Source: Botryotinia globosa (Eukaryota > Ascomycota > Leotiomycetes > Helotiales > Sclerotiniaceae). Taken from it: a DNA stretch of 64,000 nucleotides. Of this stretch, positions 24,047 to 35,664 are shown in pieces; the first letter of the stretch is position 1; every line of letters begins with the position of its first letter. A program made the position numbers and the translations under genes. The notes under the pieces were generated by a model. It made no database searches and was not told the origin of the DNA. It saw only the letters and a list, made by a program, of their open reading frames with translations. The stretch is taken from contig RCSZ01000010.1 in NCBI GenBank assembly GCA_014898425.1, positions 1,364,001 to 1,428,000 of the forward strand, in the 5' to 3' direction.

Positions 24047-25836
24047 ATGTCCAAATACGAAGCAAAACACCTGGAAACGGGCGCCGGCGAGCACCCGCCC
24101 CTCCAGGAGATTCCCAGCGCAATGGACATCGATGCCAAAGAAGCCCATGGGCAAGTCACCCAAGTACACACCGCATCTGTCGCCTTGGCCGCTGCCGTCG
24201 CCGCGCAAAAGCCTCGTCTCTTAAGTCGAAATATGATACAATTGTATGCAATCATGGCGATTGGCTATTTGGTTTCCACTATGAATGGTTTTGGTATGTG
24301 TACACTTTTGTTCAATTCCCAATATGTCTATGAAAGCAAGACAGCATATCAAACGTTCACTCGCTCCTAACACACCTACAGATTCCTCTCTCATGGGAAG
24401 TATAAACGCCATGATTCCCTACCAAGAAACCTTCGGACTTAGCGGCGCCGGTTCCTCCACAGGTGTCATCTTCATCATCTACAACATGGGTCAAATTGCC
24501 GCCTTTCCCTTCTGTGGACTTCTCGCCGATGGCTATGGGCGTCGCATGTGTATATTCATTGGTTGTCTCATCGTCCTCGTCGGAACCGCTATCCAAGCCT
24601 CCGCACACGCACGAGGCCAATTCATCGGCGGACGATTCGTCCTCGGTTTCGGCGCCGCGCTTGCATCAGCTGCGGGCCCAGCTTACACAGTCGAGTTAGC
24701 GCATCCAGCTTACCGGGGAACGATGGCGGGAATGTACAATAATTTCTGGTGGTTGGGTAATATATTGGCTGGATGGACCACGTACGGATCGAACAAGAAT
24801 TTGACCGATTCGTGGGCCTGGAGAGTGCCAACGCTGGTTCAAGCAGGCATTCCAGCGATTGTGATGCTGTTGATTTTGTTTTTCCCAGAGTCGCCTCGCT
24901 GGTTGATTGCACATGATCGCAGAGAAGAGGCGCTCGCAGTCTTTGCCAAGTATCACGGAGATGGTGATGAACAGTCGCCCATTGTTCAACTGCAATATCA
25001 CGAGATCATCGAACAATTGCAGATGACCCGAAACGAGAATCCCTGGTGGGATTTCCGCGAGTTGGTCAATACGCGTGGAGCACGATATCGTTTGTATATG
25101 GTGATCGGAATGTCGTTTATTGGCCAATGGTCTGGAAACAACGTCGTCTCTTATTTCATGGTATGATTCCCTCTTCGTATCACCTTCTTTACTTTCCGCT
25201 CACATCCATGAAAAGCCTGAAATGATCAAGAACGCGGGTATCACAAGCACTAACAAACAACTCCTCATCAACGCCATCAATCCCATTTTCTCCATGATGG
25301 GAGCGGTCTACGGAGCGACCCTCCTCGATAAACTTGGTCGCCGACCCATGATGTTAGCAGGACTTACCGGAGGATTGCTCGCCTACATCATGCTCACTGC
25401 ATTCACAGCGGCATCCGAAGACCACCCCAACCTCTCCTACGGCGTCATCGTCTCGATTTTTCTCTTCGGAGTCATCTTCGCTTGGGGTTTCACACCACTA
25501 CAAACCCTATACGCTGTAGAGTGTTTGGAAAATCGCACTCGTGCCAAAGGCTCTGGATTGAATTTCCTCTTCTTGAACATTGCCATGGTGGTAAATACCT
25601 ATGGTATCAGTGTGGGTATTGCTGCTATTGGATGGAAATTATACGTGGTGTATATTGCGTGGATTTGCGTCGAATTAGTTATTATTTACTTCTTCTTTGT
25701 CGAGACAGCTGGAAAGACATTGGAAGAAATGGCTTCAATTTTCGATGCTCCCAATCCACGAAAGGAGAGCACGAAGAAGACTAGTGTGGCTCTTGACGAG
25801 TCGGGACGAGTAATGGGTATTCATGATAACGTGTAG
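24047..25836 (+). CDS. MFS sugar transporter (lactose permease/hexose-type)
   Basis: Exons 24047-24293, 24382-25160 and 25216-25836 give 548 aa; introns of 88 and 55 nt are in phase. The layout is a ~65-aa polar leader, then twelve predicted membrane segments. Family marks are the G-R-R loop after segment 2 (DGYGRRMCIF), AYRGTMAGMYNNFWWLG, PESPRWL at the end of segment 6, DKLGRRPMML after segment 8, and a final VETAGKTLEEM. These place it in the sugar porter branch of MFS, most like fungal lactose/galactose-type permeases; actual substrate is uncertain. GQWSGNNVVSYFM in segment 7 is where sugar porters contact substrate. It faces away from the Zn2Cys6 regulator gene and has SYGGRG sites upstream, which would fit carbon-source control. 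Confidence 0.9.
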
Positions 25837-26773
25837 ATTGAGAGAATGCAGATGTGTGAATAATGAATACACATGTAAGAGTTCTGGCTTCTCCTCACCA
25901 CATATGTAACGCTTTTCCAACTAAAATATGGGATTATTCAATTTTTCATACCCTAGTTTATTTCTTATTATAAAAAATAAAATTAGTTTTTTTTTGAAAA
26001 AATGTTATTTAATTAATCAAATTTTATAAAAAAATAAATAAATTTTTTTTTTAATTTTTTGAAATGGGATTTGAAAAGGTTAAAGTTGAAAATTCTAAAT
26101 TTTGATGAAAATTTGTTTATTTTATATAGAGAAAACGTTATATGTTAGAATTTTTGAAAAAATTCGATTTCAATATTATATAATTATTCAATAAAAATAA
26201 TGAAAAAATTTTCAAATTTTTTTTTATATTTTAATTTCAATTATTTATTATTTTCGATTTTTTAAAAAAGAAAAGATAAAGATTTGATTGAAATATTCAA
26301 TATAATAATTTGTATGGGAAAACCTCATTTTTGCAGGGATTTTGTCACATTTGTCACAGAGGTGCGGTGAGCAGATGCCAGAATTCTTACATAGTCTAAT
26401 GAATCTTGAACAAACATTTCAAAATGCTATATTTATATTGCAGTGAATTTTTTATATAGTTTCCGGACACTATGAATATGAATATGGATATCAATACCAA
26501 AACTCCCTTAAAATCACTATGTTGAACCGAGCTTTGGTGATGTTGACTACAACTAGGTATTCCTTGACAACCCCTGGAACATCTTCCCACCCGGAATCCT
26601 GAGTTTCTTTGTTTGTCTGAAGCAATACGAAGACCTTTCCTTCCGGCGTGCCATAAAATCCAAAATCCCGAGTAAGCAAACCAGAAAGACGCTACACCAT
26701 CTCAAATATTCCCATTTTTCAATATCGGCATCAAAAATGTTACCCCCCCTTTTTTTCACCACTTGAAACTTCA
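25837..26773. other. Intergenic region with AT-rich tract
   Basis: The part from about 25920 to 26320 is extremely AT-rich, with homopolymer A and T runs like the 10-12 kb block. It may be a mutated repeat remnant, but I could not define terminal repeats. The rest is ordinary non-coding sequence. Confidence 0.45.
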
Positions 26774-27970
26774 TCAAATACTCAAAAGACCTCCCTGTTG
26801 TCTTTGACCAGCTTTCTGAAAACTTCGAAACTGCAGCAATACTTCCTTAACATCACTCCACGGTGCCGCCGTATAGAATGAATCTTCCGAGCCAACATCT
26901 GAATCCGTGTCTGAATCCGTATAGTCCGATCCCATCAATTGTCCGAGTTCGTTAAATAAAGTCGGTACGTTAGCTTTCCCCGTGCTCGAGCCTCCTCCTA
27001 GGTGGGATGAGCCTCCGTCAAACGATTCCCCATCCTCATTATCAGATGTTTCTCTCTCGTCCCATGAACTAAGCGCTTCGGCAATATCAGCCTCCGAAGA
27101 ATTCCAGAAAGGTTCTGATTCATCCAGCTCTTGCTCGTTCGATGCCCATTCCACTTGCAACCACTGCTCCGTGGACTTTTTCCAATGCCTCGGGAATTTA
27201 TCCACCTCTTGAGTTTGGAATCCTTTCAAAATCAATTCCGGTGCCGTTTTCGAGCTCCGATTCCGCGAAAATGTGGCGATGATCGCGCGGTATAGTGATG
27301 GGGGCATGGTCATCAAACGTATCTCATGTGATCCAGTATTGGCGTCAATTTGCATCCCAACAATATTGCTCATCAGTCTCGATTCCAATAACGCTTTCGC
27401 CCAATGTGAAGGAATATTTTCGTAATCACACGGTGCGACATATTCCGAGGGCGTATGTTTAGATTCGTCTTCGAACACCACGGATATCTTCATTTGTCGT
27501 ACCAGCCCACAATTGTACACTCCGACTTGGTTTTGGAAATCGAAAAGCTCCCTCGGTCGGTGAAAGGAGAAATTGTTGCATGAGTATAAGACTTGTACTG
27601 CTTCTTCATATATTTGTTTGTTGACTAGAAGTAAACCGGGCGTAGGAGGTTTGAATGGATAATGTGTTGAATCCGGAAATGTGTCGCAGGATAGCATTCT
27701 AATATGTCGAACTCCAACGAAGGCTTCGCGAGTTGCTTGGAGAGCGTATCTGTATATTTGATCGCGGACTTCCCGGGGAAAGGAGAGGAATGGTAATGAT
27801 TTGTCGTAAATACCAGAGGATTCTTTCATCGATTCTAACTCTTCCCACACCTGGTTATGTTTCCTGGCTGTCGCAAAAAGCAATCGTTCGAGATATTCAT
27901 TTGCTGCTTGTAAAGATTCGACATCGTGACCAAAGGCTCTTTCATCCACCAAATCATTCAAATCAATCAT
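26774..27970 (-). CDS. 2EXR-domain protein
   Basis: Single exon, 398 aa from the first ATG at 27970; the open frame extends further upstream without an ATG. A helical N-terminal section (about residues 20-50) is followed by LPFLSFPREVRDQIYRYAL, then LLLVNKQIYEEAVQVLYSCN and NFSFHRP. This is the characteristic 2EXR pattern of Pezizomycotina: F-P-R-E-(V/I)-R-x-x-I-Y followed by N-x-Q-I-x-x-E-x-x-x-x-L-Y. The C-terminal third is acidic and Ser-rich (for example DSDTDSDVGSEDS) and probably disordered. Molecular function of 2EXR proteins is poorly known, so none is claimed. The frame upstream of the ATG would encode a short Gln-Tyr repeat, probably 5' untranslated sequence. Confidence 0.8.
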   Translation of the reverse strand: MIDLNDLVDERAFGHDVESLQAANEYLERLLFATARKHNQVWEELESMKESSGIYDKSLPFLSFPREVRDQIYRYALQATREAFVGVRHIRMLSCDTFPDSTHYPFKPPTPGLLLVNKQIYEEAVQVLYSCNNFSFHRPRELFDFQNQVGVYNCGLVRQMKISVVFEDESKHTPSEYVAPCDYENIPSHWAKALLESRLMSNIVGMQIDANTGSHEIRLMTMPPSLYRAIIATFSRNRSSKTAPELILKGFQTQEVDKFPRHWKKSTEQWLQVEWASNEQELDESEPFWNSSEADIAEALSSWDERETSDNEDGESFDGGSSHLGGGSSTGKANVPTLFNELGQLMGSDYTDSDTDSDVGSEDSFYTAAPWSDVKEVLLQFRSFQKAGQRQQGGLLSI

Positions 27971-28019
27971 ATTTGGGGCAGATAAATCCCTCAAAGCTGT
28001 AGGTATATCTGAATGATGT

Positions 28020-28050
28020 TGGTATTGATATTGATATTGATCTTGATATC
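28020..28050. repeat. GATATT/GATCTT hexamer microsatellite
   Basis: Tandem TTGATA units directly upstream of the 2EXR gene, with one substituted unit. Probably within its 5' untranslated region. Confidence 0.7.
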
Positions 28051-28446
28051 GTTCTTTTTCGTATGTACGAGTTTTGATGTAAGTACGATGATGATACGAT
28101 TAATCCGAGCTTTGTACAATAATGTGAATATAGATATGAACATGAAATCTAGAGAATAATGTAAAACAAGTTCAGAATAACTTCTCTCCAAAAAAATCGG
28201 AATTCAACTAACTAACTGATCATGCAAGATGCAATCGATGCAGTATCTACCTGATCAGTGACAGTCTAATGAAGACCCCGACCATATGAAGTCAAGACTC
28301 AAGCCCCTGTACGCAAGCGATGTATTTGTGTTGACACCCCTCATTTTATTGGGTAGCTTATGTAGGATATGCAGCATCTAGGTTGTGAATGCAAACAATT
28401 CTGACGTGGTGACAAGACTATTCCTCTCTTGAATTAATTATTCACA

Positions 28447-28456
28447 TACCTAGGTA
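28447..28456. repeat. Palindrome TACCTAGGTA, copy 4
   Basis: Fourth perfect copy of the 10-bp palindrome, again in intergenic DNA. Confidence 0.7.
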
Positions 28457-30634
28457 GAATTTCATGAATGGGGAACAATTGAGAGAATCTGGAATATCAG
28501 TCTTACTTACCTTCATCGGGCTTCATATCCTTCACCGACCATGATGAGAGTAGCAAGCTTCGTGACCGTCTTTTTCTCCATAATAGAGTCTTGGAAGGAA
28601 GTTCTAACTCATTTTGGTATTCGATAATGCAATTTTTGCAGGAACATGTGCACAGAACTGCAGAGGAGGTGCAGTAGTGTGAATTGGTCCTACGATAGTA
28701 CCATATTACTATGATCCATTAGTACACTCACTATTCGGACCATCCTGTGGAGTTCCTTCACAGGGATTGAAATCGGATGGAAAAAATCCTTCTTGGATTT
28801 CCAACGGCTATTATGTATGTAGGTATGTATGTATCGTAGTCTGCAGTAGGTATTCAAATCTTCCCCCCAGCTTCTTCTGCTAGACGAATTCAACATCATT
28901 TTACCCCTCCACGATACCTTCACGATGACGGAGATATCGTAGATTTGGAGAATATCAAACGAATTATCATAGTCGTCTCATTCTCTCGGTTGCTCAAGGT
29001 GTCTGGGACTGAGTCTTTCACATAGGTACCTAAGGTTTCTCGAGCAAGAATACTTCAGACAGTCTATGATACCAAGAGAAGGACCTCGCTCCTTTACTGT
29101 TCCTCCACCATGGCAAGAGTTGCCGTCCGTTATACACCGGTTTGATTAAATTGTCTCAACGTTCGAATCGATTATGCTACCCTGGCCGGACACTCAAAAG
29201 TTTAATACACTACCCACCTGCCACCATATATCAGCGAACGGTAACGAGGTTGTGGTGGGCTGACCATGGAACCTAAATCGAGTCATACAACATCGCACAG
29301 TCAATCAACATAATGGAATACATGAATCGATGAAGGGTTGTGCGAAAGAAGGTTCTGCAAACGGAATCAATCTGAGGAAACCCAGACGACACAGCCAGAG
29401 ACGGTAACCAGATCACCTCTCAGGAGAAAAGATATCTTAGTTTCGATAACATAAGACCATGGTTTGTAGGTTTCATTTCGCTCTTCCTATATCTCGGATT
29501 TTATTCTTATTTGGGGACACAATCAGGAGTTGGAGTTCGTACACAACACTGTCTGTTTGCAATTTCCTTACGCTTTCATCCGGCGTTTATGAGATTTTAG
29601 ATACGTGGGCGAAGTATCAATAGGTATTCTGACCCTTTCTTAACATTCAAATCATCAGTCCTCTCTGCACCGTTTGTATCATCTGCTTCACTATCACTTT
29701 CTTTCACCAATTGTTCTATTCTACCGTTCAATAGTCAGTCGTACACTGCCGACATCTCCAAGACAGAAAGAGAGAACCAACCCACAACACAATCCAGAAG
29801 ACCACGCCAAAAAATTCTGATCCTGGGAACCGAGGTTACAAAGCAGGGAAGAAGGAGAATCTACAATTTCTGAATATCTCTACCATGTATCTACCTGTCT
29901 ATCTACGAGTAATAAGACAGCATAAAGGAGTAAGTGGGTAGAAGACCTACGAGAATCAGACGCTACATCACAACCTCACAAATTCAAACACGAGAATATC
30001 CATAAGCATTCACAACCAAAGAATCCAAATCCCAAACTCAGAGTTGCATCATATAGCGCAGAGCTTGTTCTAAATATAACGATGGCTGTGAAAAACGGGC
30101 GCGTGATATTGTATATTTTATTGTTCTATTCTAGAGACCAGTTGGGATATGTAATTTGTGAGATGATGAGGAAATCAGAGGCACTCCAGAAGCCATTTAA
30201 CACCAAAGCCAGTTCTTGACACCCGTGGACACACATCGTTTCAACTGATTGGTATTTATTCTATTATCTATCTGCCCGTGATAGTATTTTAATTTTAGAT
30301 ATCTGAAAACTGCTCATCTGCAAGTTTTCTTTACTGATATTGACGCCCGAAATATGTGGCAAGACAGGTCGATAGCTTCGAGGAACATGAGAAAAGGTGC
30401 CCTAAGGCGAATTGAATAAAGAACAAAAGAAACCGGCCAGATTCATAGCAAAAGCTGTCTATGCGAGCCTGTGGGTTAAACGCCTTGCTTCCCAACGCTA
30501 CCCCTTTCCTCTTGTCCGATTATCCCGATACACAACGCCGATTATATGCCCAACTCCAGCCGGTGCCACGAAAGTAATGGTTTTTATAATGTTCACATGC
30601 AGGAATAAACGTAATAGATTTCCTCCAACGGATT

Positions 30635-32104
30635 TCAAAACCACTCGACACACAAAAATGCGCTTCCACCAATAACACCCGCAACAATCAACATGGTAAA
30701 TATCGTAGCTCCAACTTTGTCGGCGGTGGTGACGGGTGTAATTTCGCTTCCATCAGTACTCACTCTCGAATCTGATCCTGCATCTGCATCACCTTCACTG
30801 GTACCGGTTCCTGCTACCTCACTCACCCAATCTCTGGTTTGGGGTAACAATAGACCTTGGACGGCTTCCAATGCTGACATTTGTTCTCCGACGCCAGTAA
30901 TTCCATCGTGTTCTCCCGTGGTCCATTTCAAGCCACACGAATTGCCTCGTTTTCCAGCCGTACAGGTTTTTACTGCTGCTGTTGCGGTTGTAGATAGCAA
31001 AGGCATGATGGTGTCATAAGTAAAAGGCGCAAGCTTGGCGGTTGCAGCTAACCACCGTCCAAAATAACATTTAAATGATTGTTGATCGTTATTGCAAGTA
31101 CCACTTTCGCACGCTTCAACCATAATTCCATTTTGGAAAAAGTCCGCTGATGAGTTGAGAAGGCCAGTGACACGCTCTTTCCAGATAGCGCTGCCGTTTG
31201 TCTAAAAATGTCAGTATTCACGTTACGAAATAGATTGGAATCCTTATGAAGCTTACATGGTTGTACATGGCAGCACTTCCAAGCAGGTAAATGCCAGTAT
31301 TGTAGGTCCAACGATTGTGATCTTTATCTGTGCAGTTGTCGGAATTTTGAGTTCCATCATATACATCGTACTCTGGAGAAATGAGTCCTACTCCGTACAC
31401 CCAATCGAAGATTTTCTCCGCCCAATCCGCATAAAGGCTATCTCCGGTATATAAAGCGAGTCGCGCTGCCAAATTAAAGACGCATCCGTTTGAAATACTG
31501 TTCTTATAGTTGTAACCATTGTTGAAAGTGAAAATTTGCCATCGAAATCCACCATTACATGTCGAATTATCCCATCGTGCGATTTGAGTGTTGAAGACTC
31601 CTTGTGCAAGTGCTAGCCATCCCGGACTTGGATCTGGAGGATCTTGAAATTTGGTTTCTGCCGCTGTCATCGCTGCCATTCCCCAGAATCCTTGATCGTC
31701 GTTTCCTTCTGTTTTTGTTTGATTTTGAGGCATAAAGTCATCATCATCTCCAGCCTGATGTAGTAGTGCTTGTTGAACACTATCGTTGTAGGTTGTATCG
31801 TTCGTGTAGTACCAATAATTAATCATGGTTCCGAACCTTTGCGAAGTCAGTCAGTGCGATCAAGAAAATAGGGGAAACCTTACATAGCACCCGCCTCCCA
31901 CCAATAATATGGCGATGGTAAATTTCCTGGCACATCTCCTGTACGGTTTCCGGTGTAATATGACATGAGATCATATGCTATATTGCTTGCTGCGGTTTTG
32001 ATCGAGTCTGGAGATGTGATATCAAGTGTGATGGCACCGTCCACGCCATGGCCAGCAAGAGCGTAGAGGCTTGCCGCATAGATTAAAGAAGAATCGAGCT
32101 TCAT
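30635..32104 (-). CDS. GPI-anchored mannan endo-1,6-alpha-mannosidase, GH76 (Dfg5/Dcw1 type)
   Basis: Exons 32104-31884, 31836-31257 and 31201-30635 give 455 aa; introns of 47 and 55 nt are in phase. The N-terminus is a hydrophobic signal sequence with a likely cut near residue 20-24. The GH76 (alpha/alpha)6 domain follows, with [14 protein letters not shown] near the start, the catalytic Asp pair in [11 protein letters not shown] (about D120-D121), and GGFRWQI and [13 protein letters not shown]. Many N-x-S/T sites are present. The C-terminus has a Ser/Gly/Asp-rich spacer and a hydrophobic tail ending CVEWF, consistent with GPI anchoring. In yeasts, Dfg5 and Dcw1 are thought to act on GPI glycans to cross-link mannoproteins into the wall. 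The GPI2-like gene in the same window is biosynthetically related but not linked. Confidence 0.92.
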
Positions 32105-33977
32105 GATGTGAAAATGGCAGAAAAATAGAAGATGTACACGAAAGTATGAATAGGGAGTGGTAAGTTTGACGTTTGAAATCTAGAATAAAAGAGTGACTGA
32201 TTTCTATGACAGCGGCTGAGCAGAGGAGCAAAAGAGTGAATGTATTCAAAAACAAGGCTTGAGGTAGGTGTATAGAAGAAGACCTACGAGATCAGATGAA
32301 GATGACAATTGGTATGGGATGTTTTCCGGTCGTCCACTATGTTATCTTTGGGTATAGTCAAATGCCAAGCTCAACGACAGCATACTGAGCATAGCCTCAA
32401 TTGAGTTGATTTGCACTAGCATCTTGTCCCTATCCAAGTTCGCCTTGGGAACGTTTTCATTTCTGACTATGCCGCTGCCAAGTCATCAGGGGATGCCCAG
32501 ATCTTGGGAGGAAAGGTGATTTACGAATTTGGTGGATCGCCAAGTGCACGGAATTATACTGTGAGACATTACCGAAACTCGGACTGATGCTGATGGGATT
32601 GGACGATGATTGTACTGTATGTGTACACAAATATATGTGTATATAGCGATTCAGGTGTGGTAATGCGTGTGTATCAAGTTTGAGTTGATGACGGTAAGAT
32701 TCTCAGGATGGCTTTCCGTAAGCCTAAGGTCGATATAACCATAAAATCCAGAACAGGAACCAAAGATGTTTCCGACTGTGGAGATTTAATTTGGAGATGA
32801 AGGGGTTCCGAGGGGTTTGAACTTTGATAGGAGAAAGTGGAGCAATTTGGAGAACAGGAGGATGATGGATCATGGATGGATGAATAATATCTTTCCGAGC
32901 TTTGATGAATAAGGAAATGATCCAATGATATTGGTTGAAAATGTTATATCACGTGATATCTAATTTCGCATTCCATGCTTACCGAGATCCTGATTCCTAA
33001 GAGGATGATGGATATCAATTTCTAGACTCAAGTTTTAGACACATCTCGCTCGGAAGTTGATCAATGCTCCTTTTCATGTTCCGTATTGGGTATATCTTAT
33101 CGTATTTCTATTGTCGGCATAATGTAGCTGATATGTAGGATCGATCATAGAAGCACGGTATATGCTGCTCAGCCGTCGGACCAACACAAATGAGTGTAAA
33201 ATTGTCTGAAGGTCTGTCTTCCTCTGCCCTTTGACCCAGTCACCCAATACTTCGGAGGAATTGGAAACAACCGTCTCTTCTGTTGTGACCGTCAACGAAC
33301 ACATCAATCATGTTTTCTTACGTTTAGTCTCCCCTGAGTCCCCTCACTCCGCGTCATCACTTTTAGTTTTGCTTTTCTTGGCAGAAATTACTGTACTGCA
33401 ACTAAATGTGTTTGATGCTAGTGCACGCATGAACGTATCCTTCCAGGGCTGAATTTTACCTGCATCTTCTTGCATATCCTTGCATAAATCTTAGGGTTAT
33501 ATCCCAAGGTTCTACTCTTGCGGGGTCTCCGTTTTCCTGAATCTAATAAGGCTGGCAAGCAAATACCATTGAACTTACTTTTGGCCATTGCTATCTTTGC
33601 AGGTGTTCCTCGAAATGGTAGCGCGCGGTTATCCGTGGGATACATGCCTTACAACGCATTCTCGAGGCCGCCTTCTTAACTTCTTGGCCAGAAAAACGTT
33701 CGCAGTTCCAAGACAATGGTTTCACTGCCCATAAAAATATTTATATACTTGGACAATCCGATTATCTATCTTCGTGGCCACCCCAGAACTTAAAAGAATC
33801 TGAACTTCGACCTGGATTGAATGAGGATGCTAACCTGCGCTTTATTTTATAACATAGTGTTGGCATCATTACAAAGAATCTTTTGTAGTTAGCCTTACGA
33901 TTCTTTTCCGCTCGTATCGCCGCGATTCCAGGATCATCACCACAAAGAGTCCGCGTATTTTGCTTCCACGTTGTAAT
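32105..33977. other. Intergenic region
   Basis: 1.87 kb without a supported gene. Short antisense-looking frames have no domain content. Confidence 0.5.
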
Positions 33978-35618
33978 ATGCCCGCCCCACCTAGTATTCC
34001 TCCGAGTCGATCTACCCAGGTCGACGAACAACCTCCTCGCCCAGGGTCGGAAAATGACTCTCGGCGAGACAGCAACAAGTCTGATGAAGGGAAAGCTGCA
34101 CCTTTGCAATCAGTCTATCCTACGCCTCCACTCCCCCCAATAATTTTACTCAAAGGCGATGAGAAGGACAAGATTGCGGAGTGCATTCTTAAGGAACGGG
34201 AACGTGAAATCCAGGAGAAAGAGAAGATCCAAGAAATTGAAGAAAGTAATAGATGGAGGTTCACTAGTGACACGGCAGGAAAGATGTATTTAAAAATTCA
34301 GGAAAAGGATACAAGCACCTTCATCGAATGCAATAATTTTGCAAGAGAATGTAAGAAAGCTATCCGATCAGACCCACGAGCTGATTCACGAGTGGACTCG
34401 AAGAGGAAAGGGGCTCCGGCCCCTGGTCTCAGTATCTTGTTGACTTCGGAAACTAAAGCAGAGCATCGGAAGAGACTGTACACATTATTGACGTCAAAGC
34501 ACAGGTATGCCCAGTACTGGACAATCGAAGACCTTCCCAGTGAATGGCTCAAGATTGACAATCAGGCTTTGTATTCAGAAAAGGACCAAATGGTACTATT
34601 GCAAGACGTTGAGAAAAAAAAGAGCGCCCTGGAGAAGTCAAATCCTGGAGGCAAGGTAGAACTTGGAAGACATAAAGAGCGACACAGGCTTCCAATGAAT
34701 GATGTGAAAAGAACAAGTGACGATAGACAAAGAGAAGGTCACCAAGGGCCAGTAAATAAATTCGGAGTTGAAGAGATGATCGCTACTGAGATGCGAAGAA
34801 GCAGTAGAGAAAATCTTGATAGGGGAGCTCATGGGGAACGTCGAATGCTGGAAGATGAGCTCGAAGGGAAAAGAATCATTTCTAAAAACAGGCCAAGAAT
34901 CCATGACACAAAAGTCGGTAAGAAAATCAAAAACACACAGCAAGGACCGACAAGTGGGGCCGGAAGGGAACAGGTGGTTGTTGAAAAACCAAGAGGCAAT
35001 ACTAGGACGGAAATTGATGAACGAACCAAAGAAGGACTTCGAGTGTCAGGAAATGAGGTCGCGAAGACAAGGATGGCCGCTGCTGAGAATTCAAGACATA
35101 ATGGCAAAAAAGGAATTGATGAGAAATCCAAAGGGGAACTTCGAGTGCTAGGAGATGAAATTGCAAAGGAAAAGTTGGTTCCCAGTGACAGGCCGAGAAT
35201 CGGCAATCCAGAAACAAATGGAAGACTTAGGAACACAAATCGAGCGCCAATAAATGAGACTGGAAAGGAACAAACTCTTGTCGAGAAACCCAGAGTCGGC
35301 AGCAAGGTAAAAGATGACGGCAATTCCAATGAAGATAATGTACTACCTGACAAGCGGTATGGCTCAGCCGCGATAGATGAAGTGGGGGATAAAAAGACAG
35401 TGGCTATAGAGAGATCAAGAAATGGTACAGCAGAAACCAATAAGGGATCCAAGGACGATAGTGTACTACCCAAGAAGAGGCATGGCTCAGATACAATAGA
35501 TGAGGCCGGGAATACACGAGTCATGGCTGTGGATAAGTCAAGGAATGGTAAAGTAGAAAGTGATGGCAGATCTAATGATAATAGGCTACCATCTAAGAAG
35601 AGACATGGAAATCAGTAG
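33978..35618 (+). CDS. Hypothetical highly charged, repetitive protein
   Basis: Single open frame of 546 aa from the first ATG. The N-terminus is Pro/Ser-rich; residues about 65-90 are a Glu/Lys-rich helix that could form a coiled coil (ILKEREREIQEKEKIQEIEE). A more ordered-looking section with KMYLKIQEKDTSTF and YWTIEDLPSEWLKI follows. The C-terminal half is very hydrophilic and made of degenerate ~30-40-residue repeats built on elements like EKPRGNTRT, DEKSKGELRVLGDE and LPKKRHGSDTIDE. No signal peptide, membrane segment or known domain. The long open frame with low Cys and aromatic content is compatible with a disordered protein. Function unknown. Its stop lies about 50 bp before a decayed reductase fragment of unrelated origin. 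Confidence 0.6.
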   Translation: MPAPPSIPPSRSTQVDEQPPRPGSENDSRRDSNKSDEGKAAPLQSVYPTPPLPPIILLKGDEKDKIAECILKEREREIQEKEKIQEIEESNRWRFTSDTAGKMYLKIQEKDTSTFIECNNFARECKKAIRSDPRADSRVDSKRKGAPAPGLSILLTSETKAEHRKRLYTLLTSKHRYAQYWTIEDLPSEWLKIDNQALYSEKDQMVLLQDVEKKKSALEKSNPGGKVELGRHKERHRLPMNDVKRTSDDRQREGHQGPVNKFGVEEMIATEMRRSSRENLDRGAHGERRMLEDELEGKRIISKNRPRIHDTKVGKKIKNTQQGPTSGAGREQVVVEKPRGNTRTEIDERTKEGLRVSGNEVAKTRMAAAENSRHNGKKGIDEKSKGELRVLGDEIAKEKLVPSDRPRIGNPETNGRLRNTNRAPINETGKEQTLVEKPRVGSKVKDDGNSNEDNVLPDKRYGSAAIDEVGDKKTVAIERSRNGTAETNKGSKDDSVLPKKRHGSDTIDEAGNTRVMAVDKSRNGKVESDGRSNDNRLPSKKRHGNQ

Positions 35619-35664
35619 CCAATACATAGGCCGTCCTTCCGACCCAAGACACCAGTATCGGAAC

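Larger units (their letters stand above)
27971..30634. other. Large intergenic region
   Basis: 2.7 kb with only short unsupported frames. It contains a TATG-type microsatellite near 28813-28835 and a TACCTAGGTA palindrome at 28447-28456. No gene or structured RNA was recognised. Confidence 0.5.

Noticed and set aside
25920..26320. AT-rich tract as a complete transposon
   Set aside because: No convincing inverted or direct terminal repeats were visible.
34829..35524. 231-aa minus-strand open frame, Ser/Leu-rich
   Set aside because: Mirror of the charged repetitive gene on the plus strand; composition explained by the complement of Lys/Glu codons.
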